This document shows, piece after piece, positions 32,067 through 39,559 of a stretch of DNA of 64,000 nucleotides. Position 1 is the first letter of the stretch, and each line of letters begins with the position of its first letter. The translations under genes and the position numbers were made by a program. The DNA comes from Actinoplanes sp. DH11 (GTDB taxonomy: Bacteria; Actinomycetota; Actinomycetes; Mycobacteriales; Micromonosporaceae). The stretch is from NCBI RefSeq assembly GCF_020873875.1, contig NZ_JAHWGU010000009.1, positions 186,001 to 250,000 on the forward strand, written 5' to 3'. A model generated the notes under the pieces. It saw only the letters and a program-made list of their open reading frames with translations, searched no databases and was not told the origin of the DNA.

Positions 32067-32528
32067 AGATCAACATCTCGCACGAGCGGCGCCGGGCTGA
32101 TGTGGCTGACGTGCGTGATGGGCGCCGGGGTGATCTGGTCGAGGTCTGGGATAGAGGTGGTGCCTGCGTTGGTCGATCCGCAGGCGTGAGGTTGGGGGCG
32201 TCACCCGTTCGCGGAGCGGCCTCGAACGGGTGCTCGCGCGGCGCCGGAAACGGGTCCACACTGGTGCTGCGGCCACCGTCAGACCCGCCTTCGCGATTTC
32301 TAGGCAGTCCGGAGGATCGCGGTGGCCGCCTTCAGCATGATCACCCCCGGTTGTCGTTGCCGGGTGCCGTCACTGAACGCTCGTTACGTCATCGGTCGCT
32401 CACTCCGCGTGGTGTCGCTCGCTTGCCTGCTGCGAGTGGCGGCGCGAGACTGATCATCTGGTGCTGGTGCTGGTGCTGGTGCTGGTGCTGGTGCTGGCGG
32501 TGCGCGAGTGGGCGGGCAGGGGTGTGCT
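32067..32528. other. 462-bp stretch with no intact gene, right flank of the IS
   Basis: A possible coding fragment from GTG 32102 (VADVRDGRRGDLVEVWDRGG) loses plausibility after about 50 codons. A (CTGGTG)x6 microsatellite lies at 32458-32493. I see nothing else I can support. Confidence 0.5.
32458..32493. repeat. CTGGTG microsatellite (6 copies)
   Basis: Six exact copies of CTGGTG are followed by a near-copy CTGGCG. It lies just before the eroded gene at 32529. Confidence 0.9.
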
Positions 32529-33240
32529 GTGACCACCCGGCGGGTTGTGCTGAGTCATGCGGAGATGGCTGCGCTTGTTGAGCAGGCGAGTGTGACGATC
32601 CCGCCGGACTGATCGACGAGGAACTGGCTGGTAGGTCGAGGGAGCCCGGAGCCGCACCGGATGGAGCAGCGACGGCGGCGCCGGTATCGGTAGCAGCGAG
32701 GGCCGCGCCGGTGTCGGCAGTTACGACGGCGGGGCTGGAAACGGCGGCAAGCACCGCGGCGGCGCGGGGAGCGGCGGCGCTGGGAGCGGGGGTGCGGGCC
32801 GCGGCGCGGGGAGCGGTGGGGAATCGTTGCTGGCTGATGTGGTGGTTCTGGCTGCGCCGGTGGCGGCTGTCCGGCTGGAGACCGCGGTGCCGGGCCGGGT
32901 GCTGCGAGGGCTGTTCAGTGTTTCCGGGATTCGGGGTGCCAGCCTCTTCACCCTTGCTGGCGGGACTTTGGAACTGTCCCTCTTCGACGCACCTGGTCGG
33001 GCGGACCCGTACGCAGATGCGCGGTAGCCTCTCCGCCCTGGCCACCGGGCGGGACCGGGACGGTGGCGTGCTTGCCGGGCAGGTGGCGTGGCTGCTCACC
33101 GGTGACCACTGGACCGGGCTGCGGCCGGTTCCGGGGTCCGGGGCCCGGCAGGTGCGGCTGGAACCGGTGGAGCGGGCCGATTTCCGGCGTGGGGGGCGCC
33201 GCACCTGGCGGCCGTGTTCGAAGCGGGCCGTGCCTGACGA
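32529..33240 (+). pseudogene. multiply frameshifted gene, possibly EspG-like
   Basis: Well-biased codons continue across the region but change frame at least four times. The first segment (GTG 32529) reads VTTRRVVLSHAEMAALVEQA and stops at 32610. The frame then continues as GLIDEELAGRSREPGAAP plus an Ala-rich stretch. It switches near 32820 to LLADVVVLAAPVAAVRLETA and IRGASLFTLAGGTLELSLFD, near 33020 to RGSLSALATGRDRDGGVLAG, and near 33180 to FPAWGAPHLAAVFEAGRA before a stop. The order recalls ESX-associated EspG-type proteins, from memory only. It lies beside an IS1634 element. Confidence 0.6.
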
Positions 33241-33349
33241 CGGGGGTGTATGCGTCATCCGCGACTACTGACGGTTCTGTTCCGGTCACGTGCCGAGAAA
33301 TATGGCGGTGACGGCGTCGGGAGACGATACGACACGCTGGAGGCGCGAC

Positions 33350-34588
33350 ATGTCAGGCAACAGAGCGGTTGTCTATCAGGGTGCGGGACGGGTCGAGGTA
33401 CGTGACATCGACTATCCGAGTTACGAGATGAAGGACGGGCCTGGCGTCAACAAGATGAACGTCGGGCGGCGTACCCCGCACGGCGCGATCCTGAAGACGG
33501 TGGCGACCAACATCTGCGGCAGCGACCAGCACATGGTGCGTGGGCGTACCACCGCGCCGGAAGGCCTGGTCCTCGGTCATGAGATCACCGGTGAGGTGAT
33601 CGACGTCGGGCCGGACGTGGAGTTCATCCGGGTCGGTGACGTGGTGTCGGTGCCGTTCAACATCTCCTGCGGCAGGTGCCGCAACTGCAAGGAACGCAAG
33701 ACCGGGGTCTGTCTCAACGTGAACCCGGACCGGCCGGGGTCGGCGTACGGGTACGTCGACATGGGCGGCTGGGTTGGCGGGCAGGCGGAGTACGTGATGG
33801 TGCCGTACGCCGACTGGAACCTGCTCAAGTTCCCCGACCGGGACCAGGCGCTGGAGAAAGCGCTGGATCTGGCCATGCTCAGCGACATCTTCCCGACCGG
33901 CTACCACGGTTGTGTGAGTGCGGGCGTGACGACCGGGTCCACGGTGTACATCGCCGGTGCCGGTCCGGTCGGCCTGGCCGCGGCCACGTCGGCGTTCCTG
34001 CTCGGTGCCGCGGTGGTCATCGTCGGCGACCTCAACGACGAACGTCTCGCGCAGGCCCGCAGCTTCGGCTGCGAGACGATCAACGTGGCGAACGGCGACC
34101 CGGTGGAGCAGGTGCAGCAGCTGCTGGGCCGGGCCGCGCCGGCGATCGGCCAGCCGCTGGTGGACTCGGCCGTCGACGCGGTCGGGTTCGAGGCGCGCGG
34201 GCACGGCCGGGACGCCGGCGTGGAGAAGCCCGCGACGGTGCTGAACTCGCTGATGGACCTGACCCGGGCCGGCGGCGCGATCGGCGTGCCCGGCCTCTAC
34301 GTCACCGGTGACCCGGGCGGTGTCGACGACGACGCGAAGGTCGGCTCGCTGTCCCTGCGGCTCGGGCTGGGCTGGGCGAAGTCGCACTCGTTCGTGACCG
34401 GTCAGTGCCCGGTGATGAAGTACAACCACGGCCTGATGATGGCGATCCTGCACGACCGGGTGCAGATCGCGAAGAACGTCAACGCCAAGGCCATCTCCCT
34501 GGACGAGGCGCCGCAGGGGTACCAGGAGTTCGACCAGGGCGCCGCCCGCAAGTACGTCCTCGACCCGCACGGTGTCATGCGCCGCTGA
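33350..34588 (+). CDS. fdhA: glutathione-independent formaldehyde dehydrogenase
   Basis: 412 residues, a zinc-dependent medium-chain dehydrogenase. The ATG at 33350 has GGAGG six bases upstream. Catalytic zinc ligands lie in NICGSDQHM and VLGHEITGEV; the structural zinc loop is CGRCRNCKERKTGVC. The NAD motif is YIAGAGPVGLAAATSAF. The long insert including SAYGYVDMGGWVGGQAEYVM is typical of Pseudomonas-type FdhA, which binds NAD tightly and dismutates formaldehyde. It allows formaldehyde detoxification without glutathione or mycothiol. It is not obviously linked to the neighbouring genes and is followed by a 19-bp repeat array. Confidence 0.9.
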   Translation: MSGNRAVVYQGAGRVEVRDIDYPSYEMKDGPGVNKMNVGRRTPHGAILKTVATNICGSDQHMVRGRTTAPEGLVLGHEITGEVIDVGPDVEFIRVGDVVSVPFNISCGRCRNCKERKTGVCLNVNPDRPGSAYGYVDMGGWVGGQAEYVMVPYADWNLLKFPDRDQALEKALDLAMLSDIFPTGYHGCVSAGVTTGSTVYIAGAGPVGLAAATSAFLLGAAVVIVGDLNDERLAQARSFGCETINVANGDPVEQVQQLLGRAAPAIGQPLVDSAVDAVGFEARGHGRDAGVEKPATVLNSLMDLTRAGGAIGVPGLYVTGDPGGVDDDAKVGSLSLRLGLGWAKSHSFVTGQCPVMKYNHGLMMAILHDRVQIAKNVNAKAISLDEAPQGYQEFDQGAARKYVLDPHGVMRR

Positions 34589-34620
34589 GAATCCGCCGGC
34601 GACCGGCCGCCGACCCGCGG

Positions 34621-34734
34621 CCGGTCCCCGGCGAAGCAGCCGGTCCCCGGCGGAGCGGCCGGTCCCCGGCGGAGCGGCCGGTCCCCGGCGGAGCGGCCGG
34701 TCCCCGGCGGAGCAGCCGGTCCCCGGCGGAACTG
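34621..34734. repeat. 19-bp tandem repeat (6 copies)
   Basis: CCGGTCCCCGGCGGAGCGG and close variants begin at 34621, 34640, 34659, 34678, 34697 and 34716. They fill the space between the convergent fdhA and OYE-family genes and may act as a terminator-like structured region. Confidence 0.9.
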
Positions 34735-34748
34735 GTCCGGAATGACCG

Positions 34749-35759
34749 TCAGAGGTAGGCGAGTTCGTGCGACTTCTCGTACGGGTGGCTCTCGGCGGAC
34801 CGGCCGGACAGGGCCAGCCGCACCCAGGCCGGGTTCGCCAGCAGGATCCGGCCGAGCGCCACCAGGTCGAACTCGCCCTGATCGAGACCGGTCAGGAGGC
34901 GCTCGCGGTGGGAGATCTCGTGGTCCAGCGCCACCGAACCGACGGTGATCGTCGGCAGCCCGGTGATCCGCCGCGCCCAGCCGGCCAGGTTGAGCGGGGA
35001 GCCGTCGAAGGCGGGTTCCCAGAAGCGGCGCTGCGAGGCGTGCAGGACGTCCGCGCCGGCCGTTGCCAGAGGTTCCAGCAGGGCGGCGAGCCCGGCCGGT
35101 GACCGGGCGATCCGTGCGCGGTAGTCGCGTTCCTTGAACTGCGAGAACCGTACGATCAAAGGCATCGTGGCGGGCAGTTGCGCACGGACCGCGCCCACCA
35201 CCGCGGCCGGGAAGGCCGCCCGGCGTGCCGGCGTGCCGCCGAACGCGTCGGTGCGCTGGTTGGTGACCGGCCAGAGGAACTCGTCGAGCAGGTACCCGTG
35301 CGCGGCATGGATCTCGACGGCGTCGAAACCGGCCCGGACCGCCACCCGGGCAGACTCGGCGAACGCCTCGACGATGGTGTCGATATCGGACAGCGTCATG
35401 GTCGACGGGGTCCACGAGGCCAGACCGTCGACGGGGGAGCGTTCGCTGCCGAGGTGCCAGAGTTGCGCGGCGATCCGGCCGCCGGCGGTGTGCACGGCGT
35501 CGGTGACCAGGCGCCAGCCCGCCTCGGCGGCGCCCGCGGTCATCCGGGGCACGGTGGTCTCGTGGCTTGCGCTCGGGTGCCCGATCAGGGTGCCCTCGGT
35601 GATGATCAGGCCGACGTCGTTCTCGGCCCGGCGGCGGTAGTATTCCGCCACTTCGGGGGTGGGCACGCCGCCGGGGGAGCGGAACCGGGTCATCGGCGCC
35701 ATCACGAAGCGATTCGGGAGCGTGAATCCGCCGAGCGTGAGAGGGCTTGTCAGCGTCAT
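34749..35759 (-). CDS. Old Yellow Enzyme-family FMN oxidoreductase
   Basis: 336 residues, a TIM-barrel flavoprotein. NRFVMAPMTRFRSPGG is the FMN-binding start. Further family blocks are AQLWHLGS and AVEIHAAHGYLLDEFLWP, whose paired residues (H and neighbours) bind the substrate carbonyl. GRILLANPAWV is the C-terminal phosphate-binding segment. Such enzymes reduce alpha,beta-unsaturated carbonyls or nitro compounds with NADPH. The ATG at 35759 follows a MerR-type promoter within a few bases, so the mRNA is probably leaderless or nearly so. It is controlled by the divergent MerR regulator. Confidence 0.9.
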   Translation of the reverse strand: MTLTSPLTLGGFTLPNRFVMAPMTRFRSPGGVPTPEVAEYYRRRAENDVGLIITEGTLIGHPSASHETTVPRMTAGAAEAGWRLVTDAVHTAGGRIAAQLWHLGSERSPVDGLASWTPSTMTLSDIDTIVEAFAESARVAVRAGFDAVEIHAAHGYLLDEFLWPVTNQRTDAFGGTPARRAAFPAAVVGAVRAQLPATMPLIVRFSQFKERDYRARIARSPAGLAALLEPLATAGADVLHASQRRFWEPAFDGSPLNLAGWARRITGLPTITVGSVALDHEISHRERLLTGLDQGEFDLVALGRILLANPAWVRLALSGRSAESHPYEKSHELAYL

Positions 35760-35766
35760 GCCGTCA

Positions 35767-35797
35767 CGCTAAGACTTGACACCGATGTCAGCTTCAA
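35767..35797 (-). promoter_or_regulatory. MerR-type promoter with 19-bp spacer
   Basis: On the minus strand TTGAAG (35797-35792) and TTAGCG (35772-35767) are 19 bases apart, the over-long spacing that MerR proteins correct. The spacer holds the inverted repeat TGACATCGGTGTCA. It drives the OYE-family gene and lies opposite the MerR gene. Confidence 0.75.
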
Positions 35798-35805
35798 GCC
35801 TTTGT

Positions 35806-35909
35806 GACCGGCAAGACAGACCGGCAAGACAGACCGGCAAGACAGACCGGCGAGACAGCGCGGCAAGACAGACCGGCGAGACAGGTCGGCGAGACAGAGC
35901 GGCAAGACA
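35806..35909. repeat. 13-bp tandem repeat (8 copies)
   Basis: GACCGGCAAGACA and variants start at 35806 and every 13 bases to 35897. They fill the gap between the MerR-type promoter and the merR start codon. Confidence 0.9.
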
Positions 35910-35918
35910 GGGGGACGG

Positions 35919-36293
35919 ATGCGGATCGGTGACCTTGCCGCGGCGACGGGTGCCAGTGCCCGGTCGCTGCGCTACTACGAGGAGCAGGGCCTGCTCACCA
36001 GCGAGCGCAGCGCCGGCGGCCAGCGCGGCTACCCGGCGGGCGCGGTCGAGCGGGTGCGGCTGATCCGCTCGCTGCTGGCCGCCGGGCTGACCAGCGCCAC
36101 CATCCGCGAGGTGCTGCCCTGCGTCGCCGACGCGTCGATCCGCACGCCGTGGCTGGCGGCCCGGCTCGCCGAGGAACTGGAGCGGGTCCAGGTCCAGATC
36201 ACCGAGCTGAACCGGACCCGCGACGTCCTGGCCGGGCTGGTGGAGAGCTTCAGCGGTACGGCGGGAACCGTCCCGTCAGCGACTCGGGTGTGA
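35919..36293 (+). CDS. MerR-family transcriptional regulator
   Basis: 124 residues. The N-terminal winged helix is MRIGDLAAATGASARSLRYY, with the family RYYEEQGLL turn. A dimerisation coiled coil covers residues 75-115. No Cys-rich metal site is seen; the single Cys (VLPCVAD) makes a metal sensor unlikely and an organic-ligand sensor more plausible. It is divergent from the OYE-family gene, and the operator lies between them. Its 3' end overlaps the convergent FemAB-like gene by 44 bp. Confidence 0.92.
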   Translation: MRIGDLAAATGASARSLRYYEEQGLLTSERSAGGQRGYPAGAVERVRLIRSLLAAGLTSATIREVLPCVADASIRTPWLAARLAEELERVQVQITELNRTRDVLAGLVESFSGTAGTVPSATRV

Positions 36294-37263
36294 TCGGCCC
36301 GGCCAGTTTCTCGAACGCGATCGGATCGGTGATCACCCGCCAGGTGTGGAAGTCCTGCCGGAGCGACCCGAACGCCGCCTTGTAACGGAACAGCGAGTCG
36401 TCCGACCCGCCCAGCCCGCCGCCGATGTGGAACACCTGGTTGCCGCGGTCCCGGCCCCACAGCCGCACCTCGTGGTAGAGCAGCTTGTCCGCCCACCAGA
36501 TCTGCCCGTCCCGGGTGGCCTGCAGGTGGGTGTGCATGATGCCCTGGTGCTCGAAGAACAAGTTGCCGCCGAGCACCCCGTCGTCGTGCCGGGCCACCGC
36601 GAGGTGCAGGTGATCGCCGAGCGCGTCCCGCAGCCGGTGGAAGTGGTCGCGGTCGAAGAAGTAGAAGTCGGTGGCACCGACCCGGCGCATCGTGGCGTGG
36701 TAGGTGCCGATCCACTCGTCGAGCAGGCTCCAGTCGTCGAACTCGACCCGCACCCCGGCCCGCTTCGACTTGTTGATCTGGTTGCGGTGGGTCCGGTGCG
36801 TCTCACTCCACATCTGCTCGGGGGAGAGCGTCAGGTCGATGCCGACCGTCTCGCCGTGCCGGACGACCGTGCCGACCCGTTCCAGGGACACGGCCGGCAC
36901 CGGCAGCAGCGGGTGCAGGCGCACGAACGCGGTGATCGCGTCGTGGCAGCGCAGCAACTCCACCATGGCTTTCGCGGCGCGCGCCCAGAACGCGGTGTTG
37001 GTCGGCGCCAGGTCACTGACCGGACCCGGATAGCCGTACGGGGACACGGCGTCCCGCAGCCCGGTGCCCGGGATGGTCCGCAGCACCAGCGGAACGAGCA
37101 TCATGTGGTCGGCTTCGTCGTACCGGAACGCGGCGGGGGTGCCGCCGACGAGCTGTGCGTCGAGTGCGACGTAGTCGGGCAGGTGGTAGACGTCGTGGCG
37201 GGCACGATCGAGGGCATCAGCCCACGCCGTGTCGCCGGGTTCCAGCAGGGCGCCTTCGGCCAT
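36250..37263 (-). CDS. FemAB/GNAT-like acyltransferase, copy 1
   Basis: 337 residues. The pattern is that of BioF2-like/Acetyltransf_6 proteins related to FemAB: SPYGYPGPVSD near the N-terminus, HRNQINKSKRAGVRVEFDDW in the middle, and NQVFHIGGGLGGSDDSLFRY followed by KAAFG in the acceptor-site region. FemAB-like enzymes add aminoacyl or acyl groups to cell-wall or polysaccharide precursors. It is the last gene of the right EPS arm and a clear paralog of the 38519-39541 gene, with a monooxygenase gene between them. It probably modifies a sugar or lipid-linked intermediate. Confidence 0.78.
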   Translation of the reverse strand: MAEGALLEPGDTAWADALDRARHDVYHLPDYVALDAQLVGGTPAAFRYDEADHMMLVPLVLRTIPGTGLRDAVSPYGYPGPVSDLAPTNTAFWARAAKAMVELLRCHDAITAFVRLHPLLPVPAVSLERVGTVVRHGETVGIDLTLSPEQMWSETHRTHRNQINKSKRAGVRVEFDDWSLLDEWIGTYHATMRRVGATDFYFFDRDHFHRLRDALGDHLHLAVARHDDGVLGGNLFFEHQGIMHTHLQATRDGQIWWADKLLYHEVRLWGRDRGNQVFHIGGGLGGSDDSLFRYKAAFGSLRQDFHTWRVITDPIAFEKLAGPITPESLTGRFPPYR

Positions 37264-37287
37264 CGGTCATCCCCTCGGTGTTACCGG

Positions 37288-38511
37288 TCAGGCGGTATTG
37301 GTGATCATCGGGCCGGCGGTGACCGGCCGTCTGCGGGCGCGGCTCCACCGGCGGGCGCTCAGCGTCCACCGCAACATGGTGCGGGGCAGCGGGCTCTGCG
37401 TCGACATGTGCAGCAGATATCGCCACGCCGGGTACTCGCCGCGCCGGTCGGACAGCGCGTACGAGAATCGTTTGGCCGGCAGGTCGGCGTACTCGGGGAG
37501 GCGCTCGAACCAGGCGCTGCTCGCCCGCGCCGCCTTCTGCAGCGGCGCCATTGCCGCCTTGCGGCGGTGCTCGTAGCGTTCCAGCGCCACCGGAAGACCC
37601 TCACCGGACGCCCCGGCGACGGCGTCCGCCAGCGCCATCGCGTCCTGCATCGCCAGCTTCGTCCCCGAGCCGATGGCGAAGTGCGTGGTGTGCGCCGCGT
37701 CCCCCATCAGCACGACGTTGCCGTGGTCCCAGCGCTGCGCGGTGACCCGGCGGAAGTTCAGCCAGCCGGTGCCGCCGATCTCGGCCCGCTGGTCGATCAG
37801 CGGCGCCCCGTGCAGGTGGTCGGCGAAGATCTCCTGGAGCCGGGCGGAGCCGGCCCGTCCGTCGAGCGTGTCGAAGCCCAGCGCGGCCCACGTCGACGGC
37901 TGGCACTCCACGATGAACGTGCTCGTCGTGTCGTCGAACGGATAGGCGTGGTACCAGATCCAGCCGGCCTCGGTCCGCTCGAACCCGAACGTGAACGTGT
38001 CGAAGACGTGCGGCGTGCCGAGCCAGATGTACTTGTTGGCAGCGACCTCGACCTCGGCACCGAAATGTCCGGCGTGCGCCTCCCGGACCCGGCTGCGGGC
38101 GCCGTCGCACGCCACCACCAGGTCGGCCGGCGGCAGCGCGGCCAGGTCGCTGAGCTCGTCGGAGTAGCTGACGTTCACGCCCAGCTCGGCGGCCCGCTCG
38201 GCGAGGATCTCGAGCAGCCGGTGCCGGCCCAGACTGAACCCGTACCCGGCCAGGTGGGTGACGGGTTTGCCGGTGGCGCGGACCTCGTACTCGTCCCATT
38301 TGCGGGCCGACTCCCAGATCCGTTCCGCGCTGACCGGGTCGTACCGGAACAGGTCGTCCAGCAGGTCGTCCCAGAAGACCACGCCCCAGCCCCAGGTCAC
38401 GCCTTTGGGGTTGCGTTCCAGCACGGTGACCTCGTTGGCCGGGTCGGCCAGTTTCGCCAGCACCGAGAAGTAGAGGCCGGCGGGTCCGCCGCCGACGCAG
38501 GTGATGCGCAT
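37288..38511 (-). CDS. FAD-dependent monooxygenase
   Basis: 407 residues, PHBH fold. The FAD motif is ITCVGGGPAGLYFSVLAKL near the N-terminus; CDGARSRVRE is the DG motif and VVLMGDAAHTTHFAIGSG the GD motif. The sequence RNPKGVTWGWGVVFWDDLL resembles the salicylyl-CoA 5-hydroxylase/anthraniloyl-CoA monooxygenase group, whose members act on CoA thioesters. It lies between two FemAB-like acyltransferase genes with gaps of 24 and 7 bp, so the three are co-transcribed. An aromatic or acyl decoration of the polysaccharide is a possible role. Confidence 0.85.
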   Translation of the reverse strand: MRITCVGGGPAGLYFSVLAKLADPANEVTVLERNPKGVTWGWGVVFWDDLLDDLFRYDPVSAERIWESARKWDEYEVRATGKPVTHLAGYGFSLGRHRLLEILAERAAELGVNVSYSDELSDLAALPPADLVVACDGARSRVREAHAGHFGAEVEVAANKYIWLGTPHVFDTFTFGFERTEAGWIWYHAYPFDDTTSTFIVECQPSTWAALGFDTLDGRAGSARLQEIFADHLHGAPLIDQRAEIGGTGWLNFRRVTAQRWDHGNVVLMGDAAHTTHFAIGSGTKLAMQDAMALADAVAGASGEGLPVALERYEHRRKAAMAPLQKAARASSAWFERLPEYADLPAKRFSYALSDRRGEYPAWRYLLHMSTQSPLPRTMLRWTLSARRWSRARRRPVTAGPMITNTA

Positions 38512-38518
38512 GGCTCTC

Positions 38519-39541
38519 CTAACGGTAGGCGGGGAACATGGCGGTCACGTCGTCCGGGTCGGCCTGCGGCCGGTGCTCGCGCACCAGCGCCCGGTAGGCC
38601 GCCGGGCTGGCGATCACCCGCCAGGTGTGGAACGGGTGCCGGCGCGGCGAGAAGCCCGCCTTGTAGGAGAACAGCGAGTCGTTGCTGCCACCCTTGCCGC
38701 CGCCCAGGTGGAACACCTCGTCACCGCGCTCCTTGCACCACCGCCGCACCTCGTCGTAGAGCATCTCGTCGGCGTACCGTTTCGGCGCCCGGCGCGTCGA
38801 CGACACGTAACCGGTGGCGATGCCGTCGTACTCGAAGAAGGTGTTGCCGCCGACCACCTCGTCGCCCTCCAGCGCCACCGCCAGGTGCATCCGGTCGCCG
38901 ACCGCGTCGTGCAGGGCCGCCAGGTGCTCCCGGGTGAAGAAGTAGTAGTCGCCCGCACCGACCCGGCGCATGTTGTCGTGGTAGACCTCGACCCATTCGC
39001 CGAGCCGGTCCCAGTCGTCGAAGATCACCCGGGTGCCGGCGCGGCGGGCCCGGTTGATGTGGTTGCGGTGGTCGCTGCGGGTCTGGCCCCACATCTCCTC
39101 CAGGCTCACCGTCAGGTCCATCGACACGGTCTCGCCGTGGTGGACCACCGTGCCGGCCTGCCGCATCGCCGGCACCGGCGCACCGAGCAGCGGGTGCATC
39201 CGGACGAAGGCCGAGACGATGCCCTCGGCGTGCAGCGTCGCCACGAAAGCGGCGCACGCCCGCTCCCAGAACGCGGTGTCCTCCGGCGCCGCGTCACTGA
39301 CCGGCCCCGGGTAGCCGTACGGCGAGATCGCGTCGCGCAGCTCCGAACCCGGCACGGACCGCACGATCAACGGGATCAGCAGCCGGTGCCCGTCCTGCTC
39401 GAAGCAGAACGCGGCCGGCGCGCCACCGTAGAGCCGGGCGTCGAGGACGACGTACTCCGGCACGTGGTACATGTCGTGGCCGACGTGCTGCAACGTCTCC
39501 TTCCACTCGCGGGCCGATGGCTCCAGCAAGGATGCCGTCAT
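38519..39541 (-). CDS. FemAB/GNAT-like acyltransferase, copy 2
   Basis: 340 residues, collinear with the 36250-37263 protein. Matching blocks are SPYGYPGPVSDAAPEDTAFW, HRNHINRARRAGTRVIFDDW, and DEVFHLGGGKGGSNDSLFSY then KAGFS, with an HTWRVI segment near the end. The two proteins clearly arose by duplication. The gene lies 18 bp downstream of the secreted protein gene and 7 bp before the monooxygenase gene. Its acceptor may be a different position on the same glycan. Confidence 0.78.
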   Translation of the reverse strand: MTASLLEPSAREWKETLQHVGHDMYHVPEYVVLDARLYGGAPAAFCFEQDGHRLLIPLIVRSVPGSELRDAISPYGYPGPVSDAAPEDTAFWERACAAFVATLHAEGIVSAFVRMHPLLGAPVPAMRQAGTVVHHGETVSMDLTVSLEEMWGQTRSDHRNHINRARRAGTRVIFDDWDRLGEWVEVYHDNMRRVGAGDYYFFTREHLAALHDAVGDRMHLAVALEGDEVVGGNTFFEYDGIATGYVSSTRRAPKRYADEMLYDEVRRWCKERGDEVFHLGGGKGGSNDSLFSYKAGFSPRRHPFHTWRVIASPAAYRALVREHRPQADPDDVTAMFPAYR

Positions 39542-39559
39542 GGGTGTCTCCTTCCGCGC

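Noticed and set aside
32389-33258. 289-codon minus-strand ORF over the pseudogene region
   Set aside because: The Ala/Pro/Ser-rich low-complexity translation is the reverse of the plus-strand coding-like segments, which show better codon bias.
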